Below are positions 24,818-33,818 of a stretch of 64,000 bases of DNA, piece by piece (positions within the stretch are counted from its first letter, which is position 1; every line of letters begins with the position of its first letter). The notes under the pieces are model-generated. The model did not search any database. It saw only the letters and a list, made by a program, of their open reading frames with translations, and had not been told where the DNA came from. Source of the DNA: Sporomusa malonica (GTDB taxonomy: Bacteria > Bacillota > Negativicutes > Sporomusales > Sporomusaceae); NCBI RefSeq assembly GCF_900176355.1, contig NZ_FWXI01000005.1, forward strand, positions 212,288 through 276,287. The letters run 5' to 3'. The position numbers were made by a program, and so were the translations under genes.

Positions 24818-25330
24818 TCACACCTCTTTAGATTCAGGTATAAGAAGGTTGGCCATAGTTTCTGGAACAATTAATTTATCCTGACCAACAACTTGTGCTT
24901 GCGGCAACGGCATAATTCTGCGGCCATATAGCAGATCAGTGATAAGGCCGTCAGAAATCTCATAAGCCTTTATCTCACCGGTAGAACCATCATAAAGCGC
25001 GTCAACCAATATGCCTAAACTTAGTCCGGTATCTGTATAAATTTGCTTGTCCAGCAAATCGCGCACATAATAACTGGTTCCCAGCGTTGCGATTGGTGTC
25101 AACTCCTGTACGGCATAACCGGCCCGAACCATTACAGCGTCTCTGCCTATTCTGAATAAATCTTCAAACACAATACCCTGGTCATTAGTGAACCAATTGG
25201 CACCGGCAAGGACAATTCCCCATACGGAAGCCTGTTCCAAATCAACTATTACTTCTTTTACCTCTCCAATCTGTGCGCCAGTCCCAGTAATCAGTACCGG
25301 CAAGCCAAATAATTCGCGTAATTTATGCAT
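24818..25330 (-). CDS. PRC-barrel domain protein
   Basis: 170 residues from MHKLRELFGLPVLITG (ATG at 25330, GGAGG six bases upstream). Two PRC-barrel-like halves: residues 8-80 (QIGEVKEVIVDLEQASVWGIVLAG) and 90-165 (SLGILVDALYDGSTGEIKAYEISDGL). Such domains occur in RimM and in sporulation proteins of the YlmC/YmxH type. Exact role unknown; first gene of the three-gene cluster. Confidence 0.82.
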   Translation of the reverse strand: MHKLRELFGLPVLITGTGAQIGEVKEVIVDLEQASVWGIVLAGANWFTNDQGIVFEDLFRIGRDAVMVRAGYAVQELTPIATLGTSYYVRDLLDKQIYTDTGLSLGILVDALYDGSTGEIKAYEISDGLITDLLYGRRIMPLPQAQVVGQDKLIVPETMANLLIPESKEV

Positions 25331-25431
25331 ACTAGGCCTCCACAACAGATTGTAGTATTAGTATGACCAGAATCGAGGCTGTTTATATCATTGCCGCAGT
25401 GCAGGAAAATTTTATCCGTCTATTTACTTTA

Positions 25432-26517
25432 CTACTTTATTATAATGCCACCGCCAACAACAGTGTCACCGTGATAAAAAACTACTGATTGTCCAGGCGT
25501 AATGGCCCGCTGCGGTACCTCGAATTTGACATTAACCTGCCCGTTGCCAAGTGGAATTACTGTTGCTTGAGCCGGCGGCGCGCTGTAACGAATTTTAGCC
25601 TCGACCGCAAGTGGTTCATCTAATTGATCAATAGTAATAAAATTAAGATCACCGGCAATGAGCTCAGAAGCAAAAACATCCTTGTCAGAACCAACAACGA
25701 CCCGATTGCGTTCAGCATCAAGCGCCACTACATACAGGGGCTTACCGACTGCCAGCCCAAGACCTTTGCGCTGGCCGACAGTATATAACTGCACGCCTTG
25801 ATGTTTGCCTAAAACCTTACCAGCAGTATCGACAATAAGACCTTGCTTCAGTGATTCAGGGATGCGCTCTTTTAAAAAGGCTTTATAGTCATCATTAGGC
25901 ACAAAGCATATTTCTTGGCTGTCTGGTTTATCGGCAACTGATAAACCCAACTCCTTTGCCATCTTTCTGGTTTCAGTTTTTTCAAAACTGCCTAATGGCA
26001 TTAAAAAATGGCGCAGAGTCTGCTGATTAAGATGGTATAACGCATACGACTGATCTTTGGCAGGATCAATCCCTTTGCGCAGAATGTAGCGTTGAAGCTC
26101 CTCGTTATACATAATCTGAGCATAGTGGCCTGTTGCCACATACTGAGCACCGAGAGCGAGCGCCTTGGACAGCAGCCCTTCAAACTTAACATATCGATTG
26201 CAGGCTATACAAGGGTTGGGTGTCCGGCCAGCCGAATACTCAGCCATAAAATAATCGACAACTGTTTCTTGAAACATATCCCGAAAATTAAGAACATAGT
26301 AGGGAATTCCCAGTTTGTTGGCAACTTGACGCGCATCATCGACAGCAGATAACGAACAGCACCCTCTACTGTCGGGATTATCTTCATTCTGATCTTTTTC
26401 CCATATTTGCATTGTCGCGCCTATTACATCGTAGCCTTGATGAACAAGAAGGGCGGCAGTTAAAGAACTGTCCACCCCTCCGCTCATGGCTACAACCACG
26501 CGGGGTTTGTCAGCCAT
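25432..26517 (-). CDS. mnmA: tRNA-specific 2-thiouridylase MnmA
   Basis: Makes 2-thiouridine at position 34 of Lys, Glu and Gln tRNAs with sulphur passed from the cysteine desulfurase. 361 residues: PP-loop VVVAMSGGVDSSLTAALL (residues 6-24), the first catalytic Cys in RTPNPCIACNRYVKFE, a second in QEICFVPNDDYKAFL, and C-terminal barrel domains. All needed residues are present. Directly follows iscS-iscU, which fits the sulphur supply, as in Bacillus iscS-mnmA (yrvO-trmU). Confidence 0.96.
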   Translation of the reverse strand: MADKPRVVVAMSGGVDSSLTAALLVHQGYDVIGATMQIWEKDQNEDNPDSRGCCSLSAVDDARQVANKLGIPYYVLNFRDMFQETVVDYFMAEYSAGRTPNPCIACNRYVKFEGLLSKALALGAQYVATGHYAQIMYNEELQRYILRKGIDPAKDQSYALYHLNQQTLRHFLMPLGSFEKTETRKMAKELGLSVADKPDSQEICFVPNDDYKAFLKERIPESLKQGLIVDTAGKVLGKHQGVQLYTVGQRKGLGLAVGKPLYVVALDAERNRVVVGSDKDVFASELIAGDLNFITIDQLDEPLAVEAKIRYSAPPAQATVIPLGNGQVNVKFEVPQRAITPGQSVVFYHGDTVVGGGIIIK

Positions 26518-26524
26518 TCATTAA

Positions 26525-26896
26525 TCACTTTCCTTTTTTAGCAATGTAATCTTTTATAGCCTCATGCAGCGCGTCAGCGGCCAAATTGGAACAGTGCATC
26601 TTGGCCGGAGGCAATCCCCCAAGCGCTTCGGCAACGGCCTGATTGGAAATCTCTAAGGCTTCATCAAGAGTTTTTCCTTTAACCATTTCAGTTACCATAC
26701 TGCTAGTAGCAATCGCTGCACCACAGCCGAAGGTTTTGAATTTTACATCAGTGATGATATCATTTTCGACCTGTAAATAAATCCGCATTATATCACCGCA
26801 TTTGGCATTGCCTACCTCACCAACACCAGCAGCGTCTTTGATTTCGCCTACATTACGAGGATTAGTGAAATGATCCATAACTTTATCAGTATACAT
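26525..26896 (-). CDS. iscU: Fe-S cluster scaffold protein IscU/NifU-like
   Basis: Scaffold on which Fe-S clusters are built with sulphur from IscS. 123 residues from MYTDKVMDHFTNPRNVGEI (ATG at 26896, GAGAGGAG upstream). Three conserved cysteines, GNAKCGDIM, TFGCGAAIA and MHCSNLAADAL, plus the Asp in KCGD. Normal length. It lies 25 bases after iscS. Confidence 0.96.
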   Translation of the reverse strand: MYTDKVMDHFTNPRNVGEIKDAAGVGEVGNAKCGDIMRIYLQVENDIITDVKFKTFGCGAAIATSSMVTEMVKGKTLDEALEISNQAVAEALGGLPPAKMHCSNLAADALHEAIKDYIAKKGK

Positions 26897-26921
26897 AGTA
26901 TTCTCTCCTCTCAACAAATTA

Positions 26922-28133
26922 TTAGTGATGATGATGGCAACTGGAGCAAGGATTCGATGGTTTAAAGTCAGCTGCACTGCCATAAAGCGGTGACATGCTG
27001 CGGAGACGTTCGACTATTTCCGGCACTACATTAAGAAAGTAGTTTACCTCTTCCTCAGTGTTGCCGCGACCAAGGGAAACCCTAAGTGATCCATGCGCCA
27101 CTTCATGGGTTAACCCCATTGATAACAATACATGCGATGGGTCAAGCGAGCCTGAAGTGCAGGCAGAACCGCTTGATGCAGCAATCCCTTTAAGGTCTAG
27201 ATTCAAAAGAAGAGATTCACCCTCAATATACATGAAGCTAAAATTAACATTACCAGGCATTCTTAGATCCGGATGACCGTTAAGTTTGATATGCGGCACT
27301 TTTTCAGTAATACCAGCAATAATCTTGTCACGTAATCCTTTAACATAAGCAACCTTTTTGTCCATATCCCGCATTGCCACTTCAGCAGCCTTACCCAAGC
27401 CAACAATTCCGGGTACATTTTCTGTGCCTGCACGCATATTGCGCTCGTGACCGCCGCCATGCTGAATTTCTTCAACCCTGACACCGCGCCGGATATAAAG
27501 TGCTCCCACGCCTTTACTGGCATAAAATTTATGGCCTGACATTGTGAGTAAGTCTATATTAAGTTCTTTAACATCAATAGGACAGTTGCCAGCAGCCTGG
27601 ACAGCATCTGTGTGGAAATAAATACCCTTTTCTCTGGCCAGTTGTCCAATTTCTTTAATCGGCTGGATTGTTCCCACTTCATTATTAGCAAACATAATAC
27701 TAATAAGTATTGTTTTATCAGTAATCGCATTTTTCAAGTCTTCCATACGCACCATCGCATGTTCGTCAACCGGAAGATAAGTAATAGTGAAGCCCTGTTT
27801 TTCAAGATATTCGCAAGTATGTAGCACAGCATGGTGCTCAATAGCAGTAGTTATAATATGATTGCCTTTTTTACGATTGGCATAAGCAACCCCTTTTATT
27901 GCCAGATTGTCACCTTCGGTGCCGCCGCTGGTGAAGAATATTTCATTTGGAGTGGCGTTAATCAAAGCAGCCACTTTTTCCCGGGCTTCTTCAACAGCTT
28001 TACGAGTTTCTCGGCCAAACGCATGGACACTGGATGGATTACCGTATTTTTCGGTCATATATTCCATCATCAGTTCGGCAACTTCTCGGTCAACCGGTGT
28101 TGTAGCCGAATGGTCAAAATAAATACGTTTCAT
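26922..28133 (-). CDS. iscS: Cysteine desulfurase IscS/NifS
   Basis: PLP enzyme releasing sulphur from cysteine. 403 residues from MKRIYFDHSATTPV (ATG at 28133, AAGGAGATG six bases upstream; an ATG three codons back lies inside that site). PLP-lysine in TMSGHKFYASKGVG, cysteine loop in ASSGSACTSGSLDPSHVLLS, cofactor His in HTDAVQ. Odd point: the C-terminus ends CSSCHHHH, a cysteine pair with four histidines that may bind metal. Between iscR and iscU, coupled to iscR. Confidence 0.96.
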   Translation of the reverse strand: MKRIYFDHSATTPVDREVAELMMEYMTEKYGNPSSVHAFGRETRKAVEEAREKVAALINATPNEIFFTSGGTEGDNLAIKGVAYANRKKGNHIITTAIEHHAVLHTCEYLEKQGFTITYLPVDEHAMVRMEDLKNAITDKTILISIMFANNEVGTIQPIKEIGQLAREKGIYFHTDAVQAAGNCPIDVKELNIDLLTMSGHKFYASKGVGALYIRRGVRVEEIQHGGGHERNMRAGTENVPGIVGLGKAAEVAMRDMDKKVAYVKGLRDKIIAGITEKVPHIKLNGHPDLRMPGNVNFSFMYIEGESLLLNLDLKGIAASSGSACTSGSLDPSHVLLSMGLTHEVAHGSLRVSLGRGNTEEEVNYFLNVVPEIVERLRSMSPLYGSAADFKPSNPCSSCHHHH

Positions 28134-28134
28134 G

Positions 28135-28572
28135 CTACTCATCTCCTTGTCTCTTTTCTTCATTGCATAAATCAGCAAGAGTAATTGAATCTAACACAGA
28201 CGTAATGCTATCTCTTACCTTAGCCCAAACGCCGCGGGTCACACAAATATTAACCCGTGCACAGAAAGTTCTGCTTGCATCCTCATCAGAAAGCAGACAG
28301 TCAACCGGGGCAATCGGACCTTCCATAATCCGGATAATATCGCCAACCGAGATTTGCGCCGGTTCTTTAGTCAATGCATAACCGCCTTGGGCACCTCGCA
28401 CGCTTTTTACGTAACCAGCCTTCCTTAGTGTACCCATTAACTGTTCAAGATAGTGTTCTGATATTCCCTGGCGCTGAGCCACGCTTTTAAGTGAAATGGC
28501 ACCTTGTCCATAATGTAATGCCAAATCATACATAGCTGCCACGCCATAACGCCCTTTCGTTGACAGTTTCAC
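28135..28572 (-). CDS. iscR: Rrf2-family regulator (IscR-like)
   Basis: 145 residues from the GTG at 28572 (VKLSTKGRYG), with GGGAGATG upstream; the longer reading to 28650 would include the promoter. Winged-helix part LSTKGRYGVAAMYDLALHYG, LEQLMGTLRKAGYVKSVRGAQGGYAL, and cysteines in VDCLLS, TFCARVNIC, spaced C-x11-C-x5-C, as in Fe-S-sensing IscR-type proteins. It probably senses cluster status and represses its own operon iscR-iscS-iscU-mnmA. A CymR-type role is less likely because of the cysteines. Confidence 0.88.
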   Translation of the reverse strand: MKLSTKGRYGVAAMYDLALHYGQGAISLKSVAQRQGISEHYLEQLMGTLRKAGYVKSVRGAQGGYALTKEPAQISVGDIIRIMEGPIAPVDCLLSDEDASRTFCARVNICVTRGVWAKVRDSITSVLDSITLADLCNEEKRQGDE

Positions 28573-28628
28573 TGCAACATCTCCCACTCCGGCTTTTCCG
28601 AGTATTATGATAGGTTTTCTTGCTTTAA

Positions 28629-28657
28629 ATATTACCAAAATTATGGACAATTGTCAA
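28629..28657 (-). promoter_or_regulatory. Sigma-A promoter of iscR with overlapping palindrome
   Basis: Minus strand TTGACA, 17-base spacer, TAATAT. The perfect 10-base palindrome GACAATTGTC (28646-28655) covers the -35 and the first bases of the spacer and is placed as a repressor site would be. Confidence 0.75.
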
Positions 28658-28693
28658 AGGCGATTTGCCAGTAATTATTTGTAATTTATTTGA

Positions 28694-28722
28694 TTGACAC
28701 TATATGGCAGACTATGTTATTT
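28694..28722 (+). promoter_or_regulatory. Candidate promoter of the plus-strand YaaH-family gene
   Basis: TTGACA (perfect) at 28694-28699, 17-base spacer, TTATTT at 28717-28722. The -10 is weak. It lies 33 bases upstream of the start, which has AGGAGG. Confidence 0.55.
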
Positions 28723-28754
28723 TTTAAACATACTAAATATTTAGGAGGTTTTGC

Positions 28755-29372
28755 ATGAGTATTAATACCAATAACACACAAACAGTAAAAATCGTGACTG
28801 CCGATCCGGGCGGACTGGGTCTATTTGGCTTGGCAATGGTTACTTTAGTAGCTTCCTCACAGAAACTCGGCTGGACTACAGGATTTTCTTTTGTCATTCC
28901 CTGGGCTATCTTTCTCGGCGCTATTGCCCAAGTGATTGCGAGCTTTAATGACTTTAAACACAACAACACATTTGGTGCAACAGCATTTGGCGCTTACGGA
29001 CTGTTCTGGTTATCAGTAGCTGCCTGCTGGCTCATTAAAATGGGCGCTTTCGGCCCAGAATTAGCTGCTAATGTTGATGGTAAACAGCTTGGGGTTGCAT
29101 TTATCGGCTATCTTATTTTTTCTGTGTATATGACTATTGGTTCAATGGAAACTAACAAGGTGCTTTTTATTATTTTCTTCCTTATTGACTTACTATTCAT
29201 CGGTCTTGCCGCAGATGCTTTAGGTTGGGGTCACGGTTGGCACACAATGGCAGCTTGGTCTGAACTCTTGATTGCATTAGTCGGTTTTTATGGCGCTGCC
29301 GCTTCCACCCTTAACACCCATTTTGGCAAGCAGTTTCTTCCCACAGGCAAACCTTTTGGTATCTTTAAGTAA
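28755..29372 (+). CDS. GPR1/FUN34/YaaH family (acetate/succinate uptake) transporter
   Basis: 205-residue membrane protein with six helices, family marks DPGGLGLFGLAMVTLVASSQKLGW near the N-terminus and the helix FNDFKHNNTFGATAFGAYGLFWLS. In E. coli SatP moves acetate and succinate; in acetogens this role is plausible but unproved here. It is about 65% like the gene at 30902 by eye, so the two are paralogues. Starts with AGGAGG and ends at a strong bidirectional terminator. It is one of few plus-strand genes in the housekeeping part. Confidence 0.92.
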   Translation: MSINTNNTQTVKIVTADPGGLGLFGLAMVTLVASSQKLGWTTGFSFVIPWAIFLGAIAQVIASFNDFKHNNTFGATAFGAYGLFWLSVAACWLIKMGAFGPELAANVDGKQLGVAFIGYLIFSVYMTIGSMETNKVLFIIFFLIDLLFIGLAADALGWGHGWHTMAAWSELLIALVGFYGAAASTLNTHFGKQFLPTGKPFGIFK

Positions 29373-29382
29373 CTAGTATTTA

Positions 29383-29429
29383 AATAAGCTAAGCCCCCGC
29401 TTCCAGCGGGGGCTTAGCTTATTTTTTAT
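29383..29429 (+). terminator. Bidirectional terminator between YaaH gene and rarA
   Basis: Perfect 18-bp stem (AATAAGCTAAGCCCCCGC and its complement, 5-base loop TTCCA), T-rich on both sides. It serves the plus-strand YaaH gene and, on the minus strand, the end of rarA, whose stop lies inside the stem. Confidence 0.95.
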
Positions 29430-30750
29430 TGCCATTTTGTGCTTTAATGTGTTCTAAACGCTCAGCAAACTTGGTTTCAAAACCATTTCGCGTAGGGTGG
29501 TAATAGCTTCGCTGTCTAAGCTTATCAGGCATATATTGTTGAGCAACGAAACCTTCGCTAAAGTCATGGGGATAAAGGTAGCCTTTCCCGCTGCCAAGCT
29601 CGCGGGCGCCACGGTAATGAGCATCGCAGAGATGAGGCGGTATTGCTCCATAATCCATACGACGAACATCCTCTATTGCTTGATCAATGGCCATGTACGC
29701 AGCATTACTTTTAGGTGAACAGGCCAGATACACTACAGCCTGGGCTAACGGAATCCGCCCCTCAGGCATACCAATAAATTGAACTGCCTGTGCTGCTGCC
29801 ATTGCTACTACAAGAGCCTGTGGATCTGCGTTGCCGATATCTTCTGAAGCACAAATAACCAGCCTGCGTGCGATAAATTTTACGTCTTCCCCAGCTTCCA
29901 GCATCCGTGCAAGATAGTGTAGCGCCGCATCAGGATCTGAACCCCGCATACTTTTGATAAACGCCGACACTACATCATAGTGATTATCGCCCTTTTTATC
30001 ATAGGCCTGTAGTTTTTCCCCAGCTACTATTTCAACTATTTCAGGAGTAACAATGCTTGATTGAGAAGGTTCAAGCATTGCTGCCGCTTGTTCAATGATA
30101 TTGAGGGCTGTACGAGCGTCACCACCGGCTAAGGCCGCAATCTTAAGTAAGGTTTCCTCACTACAAGTAATTCCCGCTTGTCCAAGTCCACGCTCACGGT
30201 CTGTTAGCGCTTGTTCTACAATCCGGATAATACCCTGCTCATCAAGTCGTTTTAAACGAATTACCCGCATGCGTGAAAGAAGCGGCGAGTTTACTTCAAA
30301 GTAAGGGTTTTCCGTCGTTGCACCAATTAGAATAATAGTACCGTTTTCTACATAGGGTAAAAGGACATCCTGTTGTCCTTTATTAAATCTATGAATTTCG
30401 TCCACAAAAAGAATTGTTCGACGCTGATGGAGCCTAAGCCGCTCTTTTGCACTGTCAACCACTTTGCGAATATCGGCAGTACCTGCAGCTACCGCATTCA
30501 ATTTTTCAAAATGGCTGCCAGTCGTTTGTGCAATAATGTGAGCAAGTGTAGTCTTACCAGTCCCCGGCGGTCCATACAAAATAATTGATGGTATATTGTC
30601 GGCTTCGATCATTCGCCGCAAAAATTTCCCACGACCAATAATCTCTTCTTGACCAATGTATTCTTCCAATGTTCTCGGCCGCATTTTAACGGCCAACGGT
30701 CTACTATCTTTCAACTGAACTTCAAACAAATTCTGCGAAAACAAGTCCAC
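29419..30750 (-). CDS. rarA: Replication-associated recombination protein A (RarA/MgsA)
   Basis: AAA+ ATPase at stalled replication forks. 443 residues: Walker A ILYGPPGTGKTTLAH, Walker B ILFVDEIHRFNKGQQDVLL, sensor 1 IGATTENPYFEVNSPLLSR (Arg finger region), and the MgsA C-terminal tetramer domain with IDQAIEDVRRMDYGAIPPHL. Start GTG (GGGTGAT just upstream). In Bacillus it lies between yrvM and cymR after 6S RNA and aspS, as here. Confidence 0.95.
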   Translation of the reverse strand: MDLFSQNLFEVQLKDSRPLAVKMRPRTLEEYIGQEEIIGRGKFLRRMIEADNIPSIILYGPPGTGKTTLAHIIAQTTGSHFEKLNAVAAGTADIRKVVDSAKERLRLHQRRTILFVDEIHRFNKGQQDVLLPYVENGTIILIGATTENPYFEVNSPLLSRMRVIRLKRLDEQGIIRIVEQALTDRERGLGQAGITCSEETLLKIAALAGGDARTALNIIEQAAAMLEPSQSSIVTPEIVEIVAGEKLQAYDKKGDNHYDVVSAFIKSMRGSDPDAALHYLARMLEAGEDVKFIARRLVICASEDIGNADPQALVVAMAAAQAVQFIGMPEGRIPLAQAVVYLACSPKSNAAYMAIDQAIEDVRRMDYGAIPPHLCDAHYRGARELGSGKGYLYPHDFSEGFVAQQYMPDKLRQRSYYHPTRNGFETKFAERLEHIKAQNGNKK

Positions 30751-30840
30751 ACTATCACCCTTTTTACTGCTTGTGCTAATATGTTACTGGTATTAGGTAT
30801 AGTATTCTAGCTAAACAGCAAAAAACCCTTGAGTAAAGTT

Positions 30841-30884
30841 AAAAAACAGACCACCGTATCCGATCAATATCGAATGCGGTGGTC
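30841..30884 (-). terminator. Terminator of the minus-strand YaaH gene
   Basis: Stem GACCACCG/CGGTGGTC extended by weaker pairs, then TGTTTTTT on the minus strand. Lies between the YaaH-family gene (30902) and rarA. Confidence 0.8.
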
Positions 30885-30901
30885 GTAATTAATTTTGTAA
30901 T

Positions 30902-31522
30902 TTAAGCGCGTCTCAGGATGCCGAGCGGTTTACCGATTGGCAGAACAACCCGTCCGGCAAACTTATTAAGGAATATAGCGCCACTTGCATAAAATCCGAG
31001 GATACTGATAGCAAGCTCAGACCAGGCGGCAATTGAATGTGCCCAGTGGAAACCCCAGGAATCAAGGGCAAGGCAAATTAAGAGAACATCAATTAAGACC
31101 ATAATACCAATAAACACTTTGTTAGTATCCAAAGATGCCACTGTGGCAAATACAGAGAAAATGAAGTAACCAAAAAATGCGAAACCAAGTTGACTGACAT
31201 CAGCCTGTGCAGCAAGTGCGGCACCAAATACTCCGCCTTTAATCATCCAAGCCATTGCAACGCTATACCAGAAAAGACCAAATGCGCCTAGAACGGTAGC
31301 GCCAAAGAGGTTGTTGTGCTTAAAATCCCAGTATGAGGCAACAAATTGAGCAGTAGCCCCAAGGAAGAAAGCCCAAGGAATAAGGAATGCAGTGCCTGAC
31401 GTCCAACCTAATTTTTGGGACGCTGCGACCAGTGTTACCATGGCCAGACCAAAGACGCCTAATGGAGTAGGATCAGCGATGACTTCGGAAATTTTTTGTA
31501 CTTCACCAGATTTGTTGCTCAT
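30902..31522 (-). CDS. GPR1/FUN34/YaaH family transporter, second copy
   Basis: 206 residues, six helices. VIADPTPLGVFGLAMVTLVAASQKLGWTSG and SYWDFKHNNLFGATVLGAFGLFWYS match the first copy at 28755 closely; the N-terminus (MSNKSGEVQKISEV) differs. Start has GGGGGAT upstream. The two copies point toward each other with rarA between, the second driven by the promoter at 31553-31581. Confidence 0.92.
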   Translation of the reverse strand: MSNKSGEVQKISEVIADPTPLGVFGLAMVTLVAASQKLGWTSGTAFLIPWAFFLGATAQFVASYWDFKHNNLFGATVLGAFGLFWYSVAMAWMIKGGVFGAALAAQADVSQLGFAFFGYFIFSVFATVASLDTNKVFIGIMVLIDVLLICLALDSWGFHWAHSIAAWSELAISILGFYASGAIFLNKFAGRVVLPIGKPLGILRRA

Positions 31523-31552
31523 GATATCCCCCTATAAAAAAGATGTACAACA

Positions 31553-31581
31553 AACATAACATAAATAGAATAAAAGGTCAA
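31553..31581 (-). promoter_or_regulatory. Sigma-A promoter of the second YaaH gene
   Basis: Minus strand TTGACC, 17-base spacer, TATGTT, about 30 bases upstream of the start codon. Confidence 0.7.
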
Positions 31582-31634
31582 TTCTTGTCGAAATAAAGTA
31601 TAAAGTTTTTTTAATCCTTTCAGTAAAGGTACAC

Positions 31635-31681
31635 AAAAAATTCGGACATCGTCCCCATTGATATAAGGAAGATGTCCGAAT
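31635..31681 (-). terminator. Terminator downstream of 6S RNA
   Basis: Perfect 11-bp stem ATTCGGACATC/GATGTCCGAAT with a 20-base loop, then six T on the minus strand. It lies about 30 bases after the mature 6S 3' end. Confidence 0.85.
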
Positions 31682-31710
31682 ATGTTTCTTAGCAGAAATT
31701 AACTCTCTCT

Positions 31711-31907
31711 ATGAATGCTCAATCCCCACCATGCCGTATTGTCTGTGTTTTGAACCTGCCCCCGGCAGGTGGGTGCTCGCCTGATTACTTTGTGTGTCCC
31801 CTCAAACATACAGGGCATACAGGCCATAATCAGAGACAGGCTCCCGCAGTAAATGTGTTGGCTCAAAACATAGACTTCAAACGAACACAGTAGGGTATGA
31901 GCAATTC
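31711..31907 (-). ncRNA. ssrS: 6S RNA (SsrS/BsrA-like)
   Basis: The minus-strand transcript begins near ATTGCTCATACCCTACTGTG and ends near GGTGGGGATTGAGCATTC. These ends form a long closing stem with small mismatches (CATACCCTACT against GGTGGGGATTG). Inside lie an open-bubble region with CGTTTGAAGTCTATG and a bulged hairpin with CCACCTGCC/GGCAGGTTC, matching the 6S layout that mimics an open promoter and binds sigma-A RNA polymerase. Location directly downstream of aspS, with rarA further on, is the same as bsrA in B. subtilis. Ends are approximate. A promoter-like TTGCAA, 17 bases, TAATAT lies just upstream at about 31920-31950. Confidence 0.85.
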
Positions 31908-31988
31908 TTTTGTTCGTTTTTATATTATCAAATAAATCACGCAATTGCAAGAGTTTAGGCTCCGGAATATTCTTCCATTTACAATCGC

Positions 31989-33818
31989 TTACTTTTTAGT
32001 CACAACATCAGACTTAATAAACAATTCCTTAAGCTGACGCGGTCCCACTTCCGACGGAGCTTGCATCATCATATCTGAAGCGCTTTGTGTTTTGGGGAAA
32101 GCAATAACATCCCGAATTGATGCTCGTTTGGCCATAAGCATAACTAGACGGTCTAAGCCAAAGGCGATACCGCCATGCGGCGGAGTGCCATACTCAAAAG
32201 CCTCAAGCAAATAACCAAACTTATCTATAGCTTCTTCAGGAGTTAGACCTATCGCCGTAAATACTTTTTCCTGAATGCTGCGGTTATAAATCCGGATGCT
32301 GCCACCGCCCAGTTCAATTCCGTTAAGCACCAAATCATAGGCTTTAGCTTTAATCTTGCCTGGATCATTGCCCAAATATTGAACGTCCTCGTCGCGCGGT
32401 GAAGTAAATGGGTGATGCATAGCAACCCAACGCTTGTCTTCTTCGTCATATTCAAACATGGGGAAATCAATAACCCATAAGAAGGTTAGTTTATCTGGAT
32501 CGATTAAGTTAAGACGACGGCCCATTTCCAGTCTGAGCTGCCCTAATGCGGCTGCCACAACTTTAGGTTTATCAGCAACAAATAGCAGCAGATCACCAGT
32601 CTCAGCTTGCGTTAGAGCTGTCATTTTACTAATCGTATCTTCGCTAAAGAATTTAGTAATCGGCGATTTTAGGCCCTCGTCAGTATAGCATATCCAAGCT
32701 AATCCCTTAGCACCATAGGTGGCAACATAGTCTACTAGACCATCAAGTTCACGGCGGGGAGCGTTGGCGTAACCCTTAACATTAATGGCTTTAACCTGAC
32801 CGCCGTTAGCTAGTACAGTATCAAATACTTTGAAGCCGGAATCTTTAAAGATTCCAGACAAATCAACCAGCTCCATACCAAAACGAAGATCAGGTTTATC
32901 TGAACCGTAGCGTGCCATGGCTTCATCATAACTTAAACGCACAAAAGACGCAGGCACCTCGGCGCCAATACCTTCTTTAAAGATGTGAGCAACCATTTGC
33001 TCCATAAGAGATATAATATCTTCTCTGTCAATAAAGGACATTTCAATGTCAAGCTGGGTAAACTCTGGCTGGCGATCAGCTCTTAAATCTTCATCCCGGA
33101 AGCAGCGGGCTATTTGAAAATAACGTTCCATCCCAGCAACCATAAGCAGCTGTTTATAGATTTGCGGCGATTGCGGCAAGGCATAAAACTTGCCTGGATT
33201 TACCCGGCTGGGTACCAAGTAGTCTCTAGCACCTTCAGGCGAACTTTTTGTCAGAATGGGGGTTTCAACTTCAAGAAAACGGTGCTGATCCAAGAAGTCC
33301 CGCATGGACTTGGCCACCCGGTGTCTGAGCATAAGGTCTTTTTGCATCTCAGGCCGCCGCAGATCAAGATAACGGTACTTTAACCGTAGAATTTCATCAA
33401 CCTCGATGTTGTCTTGGATATAAAAAGGCGATGTTTTGGCCATATTTAAGATTTTCAGTTCACTGCCATATACCTCAATTGTACCTGTATCCATATTAGG
33501 ATTAATAGTACCTTCAGAACGAACCTTTACAGTACCGCGTACAGCCAGCACATATTCATTGCGAACCATCTCAGCCTTAACAAAAGCATCCTTATTAACA
33601 TCAGACGAAAATACTACTTGAACAATACCTGAACGATCACGCAAATCAATAAAGATAAGCCCGCCATGGTCACGGCGTCTGGAAACCCAGCCGCATAGAA
33701 TAACTTCCTGGCCTGTGTGATCTTGGTTCAAATCATTACATGCATGGGTCCGTTTTAACCCCTGCATTGTATCAATTGCGCTAATTGTTTCATAATCGGC
33801 TGTTTCTATTTGTGCCAT
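31989..33818 (-). CDS. aspS: Aspartyl-tRNA synthetase
   Basis: 609 residues, bacterial type. OB-fold (about 30-125), class II motif 2 [23 protein letters not shown], the GAD insert (residues about 290-430), and motif 3 [13 protein letters not shown]. Start at 33818 has GGAG five bases away; an internal Met ([13 protein letters not shown]) is closer to the usual N-terminus but has no ribosome site. The start overlaps the hisS stop. Whether it also charges tRNA-Asn depends on whether AsnS exists elsewhere. Confidence 0.97.
   Translation of the reverse strand: MAQIETADYETISAIDTMQGLKRTHACNDLNQDHTGQEVILCGWVSRRRDHGGLIFIDLRDRSGIVQVVFSSDVNKDAFVKAEMVRNEYVLAVRGTVKVRSEGTINPNMDTGTIEVYGSELKILNMAKTSPFYIQDNIEVDEILRLKYRYLDLRRPEMQKDLMLRHRVAKSMRDFLDQHRFLEVETPILTKSSPEGARDYLVPSRVNPGKFYALPQSPQIYKQLLMVAGMERYFQIARCFRDEDLRADRQPEFTQLDIEMSFIDREDIISLMEQMVAHIFKEGIGAEVPASFVRLSYDEAMARYGSDKPDLRFGMELVDLSGIFKDSGFKVFDTVLANGGQVKAINVKGYANAPRRELDGLVDYVATYGAKGLAWICYTDEGLKSPITKFFSEDTISKMTALTQAETGDLLLFVADKPKVVAAALGQLRLEMGRRLNLIDPDKLTFLWVIDFPMFEYDEEDKRWVAMHHPFTSPRDEDVQYLGNDPGKIKAKAYDLVLNGIELGGGSIRIYNRSIQEKVFTAIGLTPEEAIDKFGYLLEAFEYGTPPHGGIAFGLDRLVMLMAKRASIRDVIAFPKTQSASDMMMQAPSEVGPRQLKELFIKSDVVTKK

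Noticed and set aside
31711..31893. Plus-strand ORF across the 6S region
   Set aside because: Explained by the RNA gene; amino acid content is not protein-like.
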